64,000 nucleotides of DNA from Sorex araneus (GCF_027595985.1 NC_073307.1:49082509-49146508); one strand, 5' to 3'. Shown: positions 35,368-47,057, numbered from the stretch's first letter. The notes: generated by a model from the sequence alone, not told the origin. Numbers and translations are program-made.

Positions 35368-36511
35368 TCAAACCCTTTGTTGCATATGTCTCCGTGGTCA
35401 CTGTGGTCATGAATAGAGGTGGAGAGACAGCTGAGTGCAGGGAGAGAGGGAGGGAGAGAGAATCTGGGAGGCAAGATGGAAGTGGCAACTTGCCTTGTCC
35501 CCTCCTGGGAAACTCCAGGCCAGGCCTGAGCCCAAACCTGGGGACACCCAAGTCCTCGGCCCTACCCGTGACCTGTGTCCTCCCTCCTGAAGACAGGCCA
35601 ACTGCAGCTCATTCCACACCACCCCCCCAAAAAAAAGTTGCCATCATCAGATATTCATGCCTCGTCCTGTCAATGGTTCCCCTTCTTCTGCACCAAAGTC
35701 AAGGAGTCCGAAGTGAGAACAAGGACATGCGAGCCTTGTCTGTAAATGGTAATGCGTGTTTTGCAGGGAGAGCACAGGGGGATCGGATCTACTTGCACCC
35801 CAGGACAGCTGCCCTGCCCGGCTGACACCCACAAGGGCCACGAGCATGACTCCCCTGGAAACTGGGAATTCCAGATCCCGGGGACGTTGGAGGACGAAAC
35901 TAGCCCGGAAGTTGTGTGCATGGTGTCTAAGCCCCAAGTCTGTGTGAGACGAAGACAGAGGCAGGGAGAGGCCACCCTGGCAGAGTGTGCTCACACAGGC
36001 TTGGAGCACAGACACTGGGGCCGCGCTGTAATGAAGCTCTGCCCCCGCCCCTAGCATCGCATCCTCCTCTGCACAACATTTCTCCACCCCTCCCACCCTC
36101 TCTGACGGCTAAGAACAGCTGAGACTACGCCGGTCAGACAGGCTCCAGAAAACCATGCAAAGCCAGACTTTCTGCCCCCTCCATTTTCAGTCTATTTTTA
36201 ATATTCAAAACTTGCTATTTAGGGGGGTCCCATTACCCAGTGGTCTGACCCACACTGCCAGGCTATCACCAGGAGCAGAACTGGGTTCCCCAGTACTACT
36301 GGGGGTGATCCCACAAAAGAGAAGGTTCAGAGAGGCAACGTAAAGGGAAAGAGAGGAAAATTCCAGAAAGGCTCATCCTCCACCTTAAGTGTCTTCACTC
36401 ATGCCCCAGGGAGGGTGCTGGGGACCCCCCACTGGCAAGCTGCAGGTACCTCTGTTGGGGGTAATCTTGGGGACATTCCGTGCAGTGGGCAGGGTTCCAT
36501 TAAAGGTTATA
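35368..36511. other. Unique DNA, nothing recognised
   Basis: No repeat of a family I know, no coding similarity; a minor GA-rich patch at 35415-35465. Confidence 0.45.
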
Positions 36512-36705
36512 GGGGGAGGGCCAGCGCGATAGTCCAGCAAGGAGGGTATTTGCCTTGCACAAAGCCGACCCGGGCTCGATCCCCAGCATCCCTCAGGGTC
36601 TCCAAGCACTGCCAGGGGTGATTCCAAGTGCAGAACCAGGAGTAACCCCTAAGCATTGCCAGATGTGGCTGAAAAACAACAGCCACAAAAAAATGAAAAG
36701 AAAAG
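36512..36705 (+). mobile_element. SOR SINE
   Basis: Full-length copy with B box gggctcgatccc and an AAAAG-rich tail. Confidence 0.9.
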
Positions 36706-37059
36706 AAAGGGAGAGGGTGGGAGAAAGAGGTTTAATTCCTCCACCAGTTCAACCAATCCTCTCAGAATTCCATCTCTCCCTGCTCAGACCAAGAACACAG
36801 CCTGACAGGGCCTGGTGCCATGTGGCTGACATGGGTCCATGATCTGCTGGAGCCTCTAATATTCCCTGAGTTCAGCCCTGACTTTGTGACTCTGAGGCTG
36901 AGAAAGATGCAGTCGAGAAGAATCGAATCTGTCTCTGCTGGTGTCCCCGGCTGATTTTGAGTGACCTGGGAGTCGAGACGGTACCCACTGCCTGAATGCA
37001 GACAGAACCCAAAGACAAAGGGCCATGGGGGCCAGTCCGTCTGAAAGGAATGACATATC

Positions 37060-37232
37060 CTGGACCCGAGCCACAGGAGCACAGGGAAGGCATTTGCCTT
37101 GCACACGGCCGACCCGGGTCCGATTCCCCAGCAGCACAAAGGGTCCCCTGAGCCCTGCCAAGAATGATCCCTGAGTGCAGAGCCAGGATTAGCTCTGAGT
37201 GACCAGCTGGGGCCCCAGAACCAAAATAAATA
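37060..37232 (+). mobile_element. SOR SINE
   Basis: Diverged copy with B box gggtccgattcc and an aaataaataa tail. Confidence 0.87.
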
Positions 37233-37299
37233 AGGAAACGTCCTATCCTTTCTGAAATGCCTATGGAGTTTGGGTTGCTGCTGGCTGTTCTCCTTCCTT

Positions 37300-37425
37300 C
37301 TTGTTGTTTGGCCACATCTGGCAATGCTTAGGGGACTGGAGGACCCTGCAGGTACTGGGGATCAAACCAGCTCTGTGGCATGCAGGGGAAGTTCCTTGTC
37401 ATAAAGCCAGAATGCTCGATTGGGC
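37300..37425 (-). mobile_element. SOR SINE with internal deletion
   Basis: Reverse copy lacking the central ctctgcactcagg segment; ends and the B-box complement are recognisable. Confidence 0.72.
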
Positions 37426-37651
37426 TCTACCTAGGAAGGTTTGCAATGACCATCTCCTCCTGCAGGTGACCCAGCCAGGTCTGAGGGGCAAGAGTGACAA
37501 TGGAGTGGCCAAGTCTCCTGTCCTCCCCATTCTGGGCAGATGCCCCGGACACAGGGACAGCACAAAACTTGGGGCTTCATGCTGGTCAGCCTCTGCCCCG
37601 AATCCAAGAGTTGAACTGTCAGAAAAGGAACAGCCAAACCCCTACCATGTA

Positions 37652-37655
<4 letters not shown>

Positions 37656-37732
<77 letters not shown>

Positions 37733-37860
37733 ACACATGCAACCACATGCATACACGCATACACACACAATCACATGCACACACACAATCACGTGCACAC
37801 ATGCAAACACACACGTGCACATACTTACACATACACTTACACACACACACTCACTCACAC
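37656..37860 (+). repeat. Compound (TC)n-(CA)n microsatellite
   Basis: A 63-bp pure TC run directly followed by about 140 bp of imperfect CA with catg interruptions. Confidence 0.95.
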
Positions 37861-38116
37861 CTGTGGTGGGTTCTGGGAGAGACAGATGTTGCTGGCCACA
37901 ACCATCGTCAGAATCCCTGCGGCCCTCCATGTCATTCTCGCTACTCCTCAGTCTCCACACTTAGCAAATTCAATTCTCAGGCTGATTCCCAGGTGCTGGT
38001 CTGCCCGGGTGAGAGATCACAGACTCGTCCACATACCACACGGCTATCCCCTGCTGGTCTGAGAACGGTGTGTGGACACCAGGATGTCTTCAGTGTAAGA
38101 GGCTCAAAGCCACTGA

Positions 38117-38286
38117 TCTGGGGGCTGGAGAGACACTACAGCAGGCACAGGACTGGCCTGGAAAGTGACTGACCCCAGGCCAATGCCCAGAACCCCATAG
38201 GGTCCCCCGGCCAGGAGTGATCCCTGAGCACAGAGCCAGGAGCAAACCCTAAGTACTGCTGTGGTCACCCCCCCCCCCAAAAAAAA
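38117..38286 (+). mobile_element. SOR SINE with expanded purine tail
   Basis: Diverged copy; the 3' end runs into A10 and then a 175-bp GGA/GGGA tract to 38465. Confidence 0.85.
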
Positions 38287-38465
38287 AAGAGGATAGGAGA
38301 GGGAAAAGGAGGGGAAGGGAGGAAGGAGGGGAGAGGAGAGATGAGGAGAGGAGAGGTGAGCAGAGAAGAGAGGGAGAGAGGGATGAGGGAAGGAGGGAAG
38401 GAAGGGAGGGAGGGGGAGGGAAGGGAAGAGGAGGGGAAGAGAGGAGAGAAGGAGAAAGAGAGAAA
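38287..38465 (+). repeat. GGA/GAGA polypurine tract
   Basis: About 175 bp of nearly pure purine joined to the SOR tail at 38286. Confidence 0.93.
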
Positions 38466-39385
38466 GCTGGTCAGATGCACGGATGCGTGGAGGCGGGTGG
38501 GGCCCTCAGTGGAGAAATTCTGATCCCCACAACTCCAGGCTCAATTTCTCTCTGCTGTTGGTCTGTGACACTAATCGCTTCCAAGTGCCCATCATGAGGC
38601 AGGAGTGAGCAGACTTGTCACTGCGGGGCGCTGGGCCAGTGTCCAGCTGGCCTGTGCCCACACATTCCGTCTGAAGGGGCAGCCCGTGCCCAGCGCCAGA
38701 CACTGTGGTCTGTGGTGCCAGATCTCCCCGGGGCCCCCAGCACAGTCAAAGCCCTGGGTCCTTCCATGGCTGAGCCCGACAGACTCTCTGCAGCCCCTCA
38801 CACAGCAGAGTGGGGGCCTCAGCTGAGAGGCCCCATGGGAGCTTGCTCACAGGGCCGAAGGGGGCTGCAGAGAGAGACGGGGGTGGCTCCAAAGGGCTGG
38901 TGTGCAGGCTTTGCCTCTAGGAGCCCCGGGTTCGAACCCTGCCTGGTTCCCTGAGCCGCACTGGGAGGGAACCCCAAGCAGGGCACCAGGAGCTACCCCT
39001 GGGACCCTCCAATCCTAACTCTGGGGCCCCTCAGAAGGTGGTGGCTTAGTATTCGCCCTGCCGAAGCCACACTCACACCAAGGGCTCAGCTCCACCCCCT
39101 CATGAATATTCTCTGCAGTGAGCCGCCAAACCGGGAAGAATTTCGGGTCCCCGGTGCCCAGATCACCGATCCTGAAGTCTCAGGACACCTCCTAATCCCT
39201 CGTATTGAAGTCCCAGAGGGCACACAACGAAGTAAATGGGGAAGTAGCATCAAAGACGGCTAAACCCAACACACAAAACCAATTAATACAGAAGGTTTGG
39301 CTGGCAACAGACAGCTCAGTAAATTCTCAGACAAGGACTGAATAACCCAAGGATGAAATACAACAATTTTCACATTTATATATAT
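38466..39385. other. Mostly unique DNA
   Basis: Unique to 38.87 kb, one old SINE relic, then AT-richer DNA at 39090-39370 that may be an old repeat of unknown class. Confidence 0.4.
38873..39008 (+). mobile_element. SOR-related SINE, old
   Basis: A clean B box (gggttcgaaccc) and a weak body match are seen; no tail remains. Confidence 0.55.
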
Positions 39386-39575
39386 ATATGGACTGGAGCG
39401 ATAGCACAGCAGGTAAGGCGTTTGCAAGTCGTATCCCGCCTACACGACAGAGCCTGGCAAGCTCCCTGTGGCATATTCAATATGCCAAAAACAGTAACAA
39501 CAAGTCTCACATTGGAGACGTTACTGGTGCCTGCTTGAGCAAATCGATGAACAATAGGATGACTGTGACAGTGAT
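39386..39575 (+). mobile_element. Second SINE family (SOR head, different body), internally deleted
   Basis: Starts with the SOR A-box head, loses the B-box segment, then has tattcaatatgccaaaaaca, gagacgttactggtgcc and ends gactgtgacagtg with no A tail, running into a (TA)n. Confidence 0.85.
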
Positions 39576-39643
39576 ATATATGTATATATATATATGTTTT
39601 ATGTATATATGTGTATATATATACATATATATATATATATATT
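39576..39643 (+). repeat. (TA)n simple repeat
   Basis: Imperfect TA repeat directly after a second-family SINE; a shorter TA run lies at 39376-39390 before it. Confidence 0.92.
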
Positions 39644-39707
39644 TGTAACCAGCCCTGTCTCTGAGGTTTAAATAAAGTATGACTGAAGTTTTCAAAAAGA
39701 TACTGGG

Positions 39708-39882
39708 TGAGGGGTCGGAGCTTTAGTACTGCAGGAAAGGCGCTTACCTTGTACAGGACTGACCCGAGTTCAATCCCCACCACCCCTTAGGGTTCCCTGA
39801 GCCCCACCAGGAGCGATCCCTGAGCACAGAGCCAAAGGTCAGCCCTGAGCACCGGCCAGGTGTGCCCCCAAACCCAAATATA
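39708..39882 (+). mobile_element. SOR SINE
   Basis: Full-length diverged copy with B box gagttcaatccc. Confidence 0.9.
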
Positions 39883-40321
39883 TAGTAAGTTTCTGTTTTT
39901 ACCACTATTTCTTAAAAGTAAAGGTTAAATCCTTTAGCTACAATGTGCAAGGGGGTATTTCAGAGAGGGGCAACACCTGGGGCGCTGCCAGGCCCCTTCT
40001 GCCTCCCTGAGGGGGGCTCTCTGCCCCTCCCCCAGTCCCTCCCCCTTGCTGGGAGGTCAGTGGGCCAAATGTCCCTCCACCCTTCTCCCACCTTGCCGGG
40101 CCCACCTACCTCTTGCACCCGCCCCCCCCCCCCCCCGTCCATGGGGGCCACTCAGGCTGAAAGGAAGACTGCAAAGGGGTTTCATAGACAGAGAAGCGGT
40201 TCCTTGCCCTTCCCCAGATCCCCAAGAGTCCACCTCCCAGAAGCACCCTTACACCCACGCCCAGGCGCCCCCTCCACCTGCCTTGCAGGCCCAGTTAAGT
40301 ACCCGCTGCGGCACCAGTCCT

Positions 40322-40341
40322 CTGGCGCCATCTTGTGGCGT
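40322..40341 (-). promoter_or_regulatory. CTCF-like motif
   Basis: On the minus strand cgccacaagatggcgcc matches the AAGATGGCGCC version of the CTCF core; YY1 could also bind. Confidence 0.5.
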
Positions 40342-40388
40342 TTTTATTAAATCGGCCAATAATTGGGGATTTTTGGTTTTGAGCTGGA

Positions 40389-40564
40389 CTTTTTTTTTTT
40401 TCTTTTTGGGTCACACCCGGTGATGCTCAGGGGTTACTCCTGGCTCACGCACTCAGGAATTACTCCTGGAGGTGCCCAGGGGACCATATGGGATGCTGGG
40501 AATCGAACCCGGGTCAGCCGCGTGCAAGGCAAACGCCCTACCCGCTGTGCTATCGCTCCAGCCC
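40389..40564 (-). mobile_element. SOR SINE, young
   Basis: Near-consensus reverse copy with a T12 tail; agctggac flanks both ends. Confidence 0.94.
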
Positions 40565-40671
40565 AAGCTGGACCATTTTAAGAGCAGATTCCTTCTCAGG
40601 GTTTTTCTGTGGAAGGGTTTCTGCAAAAATTCTGTCTTGCGGGGATGCTGGACTAAGAATAGTGTATTATA

Positions 40672-40848
40672 TGGGGCTGGAGAGAGAGGACAGCAGATAA
40701 GGGGCTTGCCTGGCTCATGGTGGACCCGGGTTCCAATTCAGCAGCATATATGGTTCCCCGCCCCCCAGCCTGCCAGGAGTCAGCCCTGAGCACAGAGCCA
40801 GGAATCTGCCCTGAGCACAGCCCGGCGTGGCAAAGAAAAGAGAATATT
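40672..40848 (+). mobile_element. SOR SINE
   Basis: Diverged full-length copy ending in an AAAGAAAAG tail. Confidence 0.87.
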
Positions 40849-40851
40849 CTA

Positions 40852-41025
40852 GGAGCTGGAGTGACAGTACAGCGGGGAGGTCGTTTGCCTGGCACACCTC
40901 GACTCGGGTTCGATCACTTCCATCCCATAGAATTCCCTGAGCCCTGCCAGGAGTGATTCCTAAGGGCAGATCCAGGAGTTAGCCCTGAGCATCGCTGGAT
41001 GTGGCCCCAAAACTAAAACATATTA
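40852..41025 (+). mobile_element. SOR SINE
   Basis: Full-length copy with B box gggttcgatcac, directly after the previous one. Confidence 0.88.
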
Positions 41026-41062
41026 GCAAAAGGAAAAATAAGAATATTTATAATAAAGTCCG

Positions 41063-41251
41063 CTGTTTGGTTTTTTTTTGGGGGGGGTTGCTTTTTGGGT
41101 CACACCCGGCGCTGCTCAGGGGTTCCTCCTGGCTCTGCACTCAGGAATCACTCCTGGCCGTGCTCGGGGCACCATATGGGATGCTGGAGGTCGAACCCGG
41201 TGGGCCGCGTGCGAGACAAACGCCCTCCCCTTTGTACTATCACCCCGACCG
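41063..41251 (-). mobile_element. SOR SINE, young
   Basis: Reverse copy with a perfect target-site duplication aataaagtccg at 41052-41062 and 41252-41262. Confidence 0.94.
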
Positions 41252-41528
41252 AATAAAGTCCGTTTCGTGTCGAGTTCTGGGACCTGACTCACGTGATCAC
41301 AGCCCTTTCAGGTAAGAAAAAGGTCAGAAACTGCTTCCATCCTTCAGAGCCCTCCCCATAGGCTCCTAGAGACCCAAAGAAACAGACATAGGCGGCTGTG
41401 ACCCAAAAGAGATGGGTCCACCCTCCTGGCCGCCCCTGTGCGATTCCTGAGGAGCCCCCCACCAGCTCCGCCTCCCGGCGCGCCCCAAAGTCTAAGGCGA
41501 GGCTCAAAACCAGGCTGCGCTTTCGCGG

Positions 41529-41548
41529 TCCGCCACGAGAGGGCGCGC
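41529..41548 (+). promoter_or_regulatory. CTCF-like motif
   Basis: ccgccacgagagggcgcg fits the CTCF core and lies in a small CpG-rich patch (41500-41600). Confidence 0.5.
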
Positions 41549-41674
41549 GGCGCCGCCTCCGCGGGCCTAGTCTCGTCCGGAGGGCCGAGCACCGCCGGGG
41601 AGGGCGGTGGGGGGGGCCCGCCAGGCTGCGTCAAAAGGACCGCTTCTCGGGTCGCAAAGACTGAGCGACCTGGA

Positions 41675-41832
41675 AATGGGGCCACACCGGGCACTGCTCA
41701 GGGGTTACTCCTGCCTCCATGCGCAGGAATTGCTCCTGCGGGACAGTATGGGATGCCGGGCTTTGATCAAGCCAGGCTGGCAGCGTGCCCGGGAGGCCAG
41801 TGCCCTACGCTCTGGACTGTCGCCTCTAGCCC
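41675..41832 (-). mobile_element. SOR SINE, diverged
   Basis: Reverse copy from ggccacaccgggcactgctc to the head complement; it abuts duplicon copy A. Confidence 0.82.
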
Positions 41833-41835
41833 GTT

Positions 41836-42179
41836 TGGAAGAAAACGTTTTAGCATCCCAAGACTCCAGTGCGTATTTGTGTGTGCATGTGTGAGTGCTT
41901 GTGCGTGTGCTTGCGCGTGTGTGTGTGCGTGCGTGTGTGCGTGCGTGCATGCGTGTGTGCGTGCGTGCGTGCGTGCGTGCGTGTGTGTGTGTTTATTCTC
42001 ATACTGACTTCACGAGATTTAGATTCTCCAAACACCTTGTTTTGGAGGACCAGAGGTCTTACTGCTTTTGTGGAGGGGTTAGGGGTCCACACCTGGCGGT
42101 GGTCAGGAGACCAGATGAGATGCAGAGAACTGAATAAGGATCAGCTACGTGCAAATCCCCCCCAGAGCGGAAGCCCCAG
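41836..42179 (+). repeat. Local duplicon, copy A
   Basis: ttttagcatcccaagactccag, a 115-bp TG/CG microsatellite, then a block including ttgttttggaggaccagag and gtgcaaatccccccc. The same order recurs at 42503-42912. Confidence 0.8.
41876..41993 (+). repeat. (TG)n/(TGCG)n microsatellite
   Basis: Imperfect TGCG/TG run of about 115 bp inside duplicon copy A. Confidence 0.93.
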
Positions 42180-42351
42180 ATACCTCGGCACGCCAGGGAA
42201 CATGGGGACATTCCTAGACCTGTCCGATCCAGAAGCAAAGCTACTTTGTTTCGGGGTATCTCTATTGACTCGCATCTTTTTTTTCTACCTAGCACATTGC
42301 TCTGTTAGGCTTTGTGTATATTGGTGCTTTTTGTTTTGAAATGTTTAAAAG

Positions 42352-42498
42352 AAATTGGGGGTGTGGGGGCCCAAGGGTTACTCCCGGCTCTGTGCTCAGG
42401 CACAACCCCTGGTGGTGCTCAGGGGTCCCTATGGGATGCTGAGGATGCTGGCAGCATGCAGGGCAAGTGCCCTCCCCCCTACTACTGCTCAAGGCCCC
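42352..42498 (-). mobile_element. SOR SINE with deletion
   Basis: Reverse copy with part of the B-box region missing. Confidence 0.8.
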
Positions 42499-42502
42499 TG
42501 TC

Positions 42503-42912
42503 TGGAAATCTTTTTAGCATCTCAAGAATTCAGACGCTGGGGCTGGAGCGATAGCACAGTGGGTAGGGCTTTTGTCTTGCACGTGGCCGACCCAGGTTCC
42601 ATTCCCAGCATCCCATATGGTCCCCCGAGCACCTCCGGGAGTAATTCCTGAGTAACCCCTGAGCATTGCCGGATGTGACCCAAAAGAAAAAAATAACAAT
42701 AATTCAGACACTAATTTGTGTGTGTGTGTTTTCATTCTCATATTGATGTATGAGATTCAGATTTTCCCAAACACTTTGTTTTGGAGGACCAGAGCTCTTA
42801 CTGTTTTTCTGGAAGGGGAGGATGACCTGGCAGGGTCAAGGGACCATATGCAGTGCAGTGAATTGAACAGGGATAAGCCACATGCTAAAGCCCCCAGAGC
42901 CAGAAGTCCCAG
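42503..42912 (+). repeat. Local duplicon, copy B
   Basis: Second copy of the unit at 41836, with a SOR SINE inserted at 42539-42700 and only a short TG repeat where copy A has 115 bp. Confidence 0.8.
42539..42700 (+). mobile_element. SOR SINE inserted in duplicon copy B
   Basis: Near-consensus copy lacking a short 3' segment. Target-site duplication aattcagacgct / aattcagacact at 42527-42538 and 42701-42712. Confidence 0.93.
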
Positions 42913-42993
42913 CCCCCCCAAAGCCATAATCAAACCTGGATCGGCCATGAGCAAGGAAAGCACCCTCCTCGCTGTCCTACGGCTCAGGCCCCC
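42913..42993 (-). mobile_element. SOR SINE, head half only
   Basis: Complement of the tRNA-like head from the B box to the start; the 3' half is missing. Confidence 0.7.
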
Positions 42994-43033
42994 AAAGCAC
43001 CTATACTTGCTCCCATTGAAAATAGGAGTATGA

Positions 43034-43222
43034 AGGCTGGAGCGATAGGACAGCAGGGAAGGCGTTTGCCTTGCCACGGCCAACCTAGATTTGATTCCCG
43101 GCATCCCCCCAAGCACCACCAGGAGTGATTCCTGAGCACAGAACCAGGAGTAACCCCTGAGCATCCCTGGGTGTGACCCAAAAAGCAAAAAATAAAATAA
43201 AAATAAATTTAAAAATAAAAAT
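43034..43222 (+). mobile_element. SOR SINE
   Basis: Near-consensus copy with an AATAAA-rich tail. Confidence 0.92.
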
Positions 43223-43223
43223 A

Positions 43224-43395
43224 GCGTGGGCCTGCGGATTAGTCCAGAGAGCCAAGCATTTGCCTTGCACGCACTGCAGCGACCACACCCACGGCTCAAA
43301 TCCCCAGCACCACAGTCCAGTGAGTACCACCAGTGGTCACGTCCTGAGCACAGAACCACAAAGAGAACCTAAGCATGGCTGGAGTGTGTCCCAGA
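43224..43395 (+). mobile_element. SOR SINE, old
   Basis: A poorly preserved copy: catttgccttgcacgcac and gagcacagaaccac are the clearest blocks. Confidence 0.65.
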
Positions 43396-43841
43396 GTCAA
43401 CAAAGAGAGGAGGAAACTCCGAAGCTGCTTGAGTGACTTTGCATTGAGCCCCGCTCTTGGGGGCACATTTGAGCAAAGTATGGGCTCGCCAGCCCTTGGC
43501 ATAGGAGGCTGCGGCAGGATGGTGCCCACATCTGCGACACACAAATGCCTCCTTCCCAGGCATCTCTTCTCTATGTGGAAGTTGCCTTTGCAAAGGTGTT
43601 TTCTACCCAACTGAGTGGCCCAGAGGAAAAAAAATCCATCAAAAGCAAACCGTGTTCTTGAGAAGCCCAGAAGGGTTTGCATACCATCTGCATGGATTTG
43701 CATGATTAATTTCTAGCTGGTGAAACGCCTCATCAAGGGGTGGATTTCATCCAGGCAGTTGAAATCCAAGGAGATGCATATTTTTAACAACTTGCAGATG
43801 ATGTGGTCTCACTCCTCTCTTTCCTTGAAAAAACAAAATTA
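43396..43841. other. Unique DNA, nothing recognised
   Basis: Moderate GC, no SINE, no recognisable frame. The same holds for 44013-44380, 44552-44945 and 45106-45439. Confidence 0.4.
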
Positions 43842-44012
43842 GGGGCTGGAGCGATAGGACAGCAGGTAGGGCACTTGCCTCGCATAGTGGCTGACCCAGA
43901 TTTGATCTCTGGTATCCTATATGGTCCCCTGAGCACAACCTGGAAGAATTCCTGAGCAGAGCCAGGAATCACACCTGCACATCACCGGGTATGGTCCCCA
44001 AACCGAAAGAAA
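43842..44012 (+). mobile_element. SOR SINE
   Basis: Full-length copy with B box agatttgatctc. Confidence 0.9.
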
Positions 44013-44380
44013 CAAACACGCCAAACATAGTAAATGTGAAAATACTAATACCAAGGTTTCACACTGTGAACTTTTTGCCAAGTCCTAGTTCTGGATCAGG
44101 GGCCAGCCTCAACGAGAGTCTCTGTCAATGAACGCTTGTTTGATCCAAGGATTTTCTGCCCAGGCAAGAAGCTAGTTGTTCTGAGAACCGGGTTATGTGT
44201 CCAAACAGTAGAACCCCTGTTTGAGAAACCCTGCTTTTCAGGGGTTGGCCACGCCCCCAGTGGCATCATGGTTGAGTTACAGGTTCCTCTCTGGGCAGGC
44301 ATTTGAGCGGGTGGTGCCAGAGGCTCGGCATCACCCACCTGACCAGCAAGTCAGTGGATTGTGTCTGAAAGCCACCAACT

Positions 44381-44551
44381 GTGGGGCTGGAGGATAGCAC
44401 AGCAGGGAGGGCGTTTGCCTTGCACGTGGCTGCCTGGGTTTGGTCCCCGGCATCCCATATGGTCCCCTGAGCACCACCAGGAGTAATTCCTGCGTGAAGA
44501 GCCAAGAGTAACCACTGAACATCACCAGGTATGACCCAACAAGCCAAAAGA
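44381..44551 (+). mobile_element. SOR SINE
   Basis: Near-consensus full-length copy. Confidence 0.92.
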
Positions 44552-44945
44552 ATGTTAAAAGAACTGAATAAGAACCACAGAACCCTTGATCCAGCCCACG
44601 TGGTCCTGGAAGTCAGGCTACCCCGCTTGGGGTTCCACTGGAGAGCTCTGGAAGCCAGAGTTGCTGTCCCGGCCCTGCCCTGTACAAAGTCTTTGTCCCA
44701 ACTGCACCCTCTCAGCCTCTGGATGGGCTGGGTACGATGCCCAGGAAACTGGGAGGGGTCCCAAACCTCCCAGGGTCCTCTGAGGGTGACTGGATGATCC
44801 TTCTGGGTGTGTATTCCCCAAATACAACAACATGGATCTGAAAGGATCCATGCACACCTCCGCCCATCATAGCACTGAAACGCTGAGACAGGAGACAAAC
44901 GGAGGCCCAACGACAGACGGATAGACCAGAATGGTATGGAAATAG

Positions 44946-45105
44946 GGGCCGGAGTGATAGTGCAGCAAGGAGGGCGCTCACCTTGCTTGATCCCCGGCAT
45001 CCTGTAGGGTCCCCTGAATACCGCCAGGAGTAATTCCCAAGTGCAGAGCCAGGAGTAACCCTTGAGCATCACCGGGTGTGGCCCAAAATAATAAAACCAA
45101 AATGA
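44946..45105 (+). mobile_element. SOR SINE with B-box deletion
   Basis: Head and 3' body are clear; the stretch between the boxes is shortened. Confidence 0.88.
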
Positions 45106-45439
45106 TGCACAAGGCAACATGGAAAGGAAGATCCAAGGGACGCCAGACATGTGGTACCCCCAGAGTAAGGGACCTTCCTGTTCATCGAGGGGTAGGATGG
45201 CAAGTGGGGTCCAAGTAGGGGCCCAATGGGGGGACAGTCTAGAGCACTGAGGAAGCGTCTCAGACCCTCTCCCCCGGGGGAGCCCTAGTGAAAAGGTGAC
45301 ATGGGTATCACCAGTCGGACGCGGGATGTCTGAGGGCTCTGCCATCCAGGGGGACTGGTGGTTCCACTTACAGAGCACAAACAAACCCTCAGAGGCCCTG
45401 AACACCGCTGCAAGTTACCACATCAAAATAGCACAGACA

Positions 45440-45582
45440 TGGAGGCCGGAGCAATAATAGCACAGTGGGGAGACCATCTGCCTTGCACGCAGCCATCCAG
45501 GGTTGGATCCCGGCATCCCATAGGTGCACCTGAGCACCGCCAGGAGTGAGCCCTGAGCACCGCTGGGGATGGCCCCCCAAAC

Positions 45583-45586
<4 letters not shown>
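45440..45586 (+). mobile_element. SOR SINE with (ATC)n tail
   Basis: Full-length copy whose tail has turned into the 51-bp (ATC)n at 45587-45637. Confidence 0.9.

Positions 45587-45637
<51 letters not shown>
45587..45637 (+). repeat. (ATC)n microsatellite
   Basis: 17 perfect trinucleotide units at the tail of a SOR SINE. Confidence 0.97.
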
Positions 45638-45639
<2 letters not shown>

Positions 45640-46159
45640 TGTAGGGTCAATGGCCTGACGAGGGTCGTGCCCCAGCACAGTCACAGTCGAGCCTGTGACT
45701 TCTGCGACACTCCCCGCCCCCGTGCCTTCCCTTCAGTGAGAGGCGCCCACCGTGCTGGGAAGCACTGAGAGACTGGTGGGAAGGACCTGAGGGAAAGGCC
45801 CGGGTCTGGGGTGATGGGACGACCTGTCACTGCCTTTCAACAACACCAGCTGCCTCCCGCTCCACCCCTGCTGCTCCTCCTGTGGGCCCACCAGCTCAGG
45901 GATGAGGCCGCACCCCACCTGGGGGGCCCTCCCTGACACCCGCGGTGGGCTCCCTTCCTCCTGGGATGCTGCCGTGGGCACCCACGCCTGAAGTGAAGCC
46001 GCCGGTGGCAGGCCAAGTGCCCGTGATGCCTGGGTCTCCTAAGAGGGTCAGAGCATGAGTCCAGCACCAGGCAGACCCGGGTTCACGCCCCAGGTGCCAG
46101 TCTGTGCGTCTGGAATGACTCAGCCAGACACATTGGGAGAGAAGGAGCCCCAGCCCCAT

Positions 46160-46312
46160 CCCCCCTCCCTCTCTCTCTCCCTCCCTCTCTCTCTTTCTCT
46201 CTCTCCCCCTTTCTTTCCCTCTCTCTCCCTCTCTCCCCATCTGTTTCTCAATCTTTTTCTCCTTCCCACTCTCCCTCTCTCTCCCTCCTCTCCCCCTGTG
46301 TCCCTCCAGCAT

Positions 46313-46360
<48 letters not shown>

Positions 46361-46392
46361 CCTCCCTCCCTCCCTCCCTCCCTCCCTCCCCA
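46160..46392 (+). repeat. CT-rich tract with (CT)n and (CCCT)n
   Basis: About 230 bp of pyrimidine with pure (CT)n at about 46314-46356 and (CCCT)n to 46392. Confidence 0.94.
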
Positions 46393-46452
46393 TGTCCCCG
46401 TTCTATGTCAACAGATCATCACGCTGCTGAGACTCTGGGTGTTTGTGTTTTT

Positions 46453-46612
46453 ATTAGTTCTGGGCCCACACGCAGCAGTGCTCGGGGATGTCTCCCGGTT
46501 CTGCACTCAGGGATCACGCCTGGGGAGGCTCAGGGGACCCTATGGGGTCTGGGGATTCAACCCAGATCGGCCACCTGGCAGGCCAGCGCCGTACTATGTC
46601 TTCAGCACTCCA
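46453..46612 (-). mobile_element. SOR SINE, diverged
   Basis: Reverse copy; ttctgcactcagggatcac and gattcaacccagatcgg are diagnostic. Confidence 0.85.
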
Positions 46613-46948
46613 GTACACGGAACCCAGATATCCCGTGAGGAAAAATTTCCCGTGACATATGGAGAGACACAGAAATAACAAACAGGGCGCTGGAAAACAC
46701 AAACGAAAGCAGAAACCGTGGCCTCTGGGTCCTGCAGATATTACTGCTCCCCTCTCTGGCATGGGCCTCAGGGCTGCAGCTGCGCTCCCTCCGCTCAGGA
46801 ATCAGGCGGGCAGTGTCTAGAAGGGCCTCCTGCAACCCCTGACTACGGCGAAGAGTCAACCTGCATCCACCTTTCACCAGGCGCTTCTCCACCGAGATGC
46901 CGCCAGCCCTGCAAAGTGTCACTGGGCCCTGGTGTGCAATACTGCCAA

Positions 46949-46970
46949 CCTACCACCAGGTGGCAGCAAC
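46949..46970 (+). promoter_or_regulatory. CTCF-like motif
   Basis: taccaccaggtggcagca fits the CTCF core well. Confidence 0.5.
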
Positions 46971-47057
46971 AGCCACTCTGGCCGCCCAAACCCCAGTGGG
47001 GGACCCAGTTTCAGCTTGTGATGTGGGGGAGCAAAGAGACTCCCAGGAGTGTGGGGG

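Noticed and set aside
44266-45405. 379-codon minus-strand frame
   Set aside because: It runs through two SOR SINEs read antisense; the recurring GYSWLCTQE-like text seen in many frames is the SINE complement.
45415-45684. Frames with poly-Asp or poly-Met
   Set aside because: Translation of the (ATC)n microsatellite.
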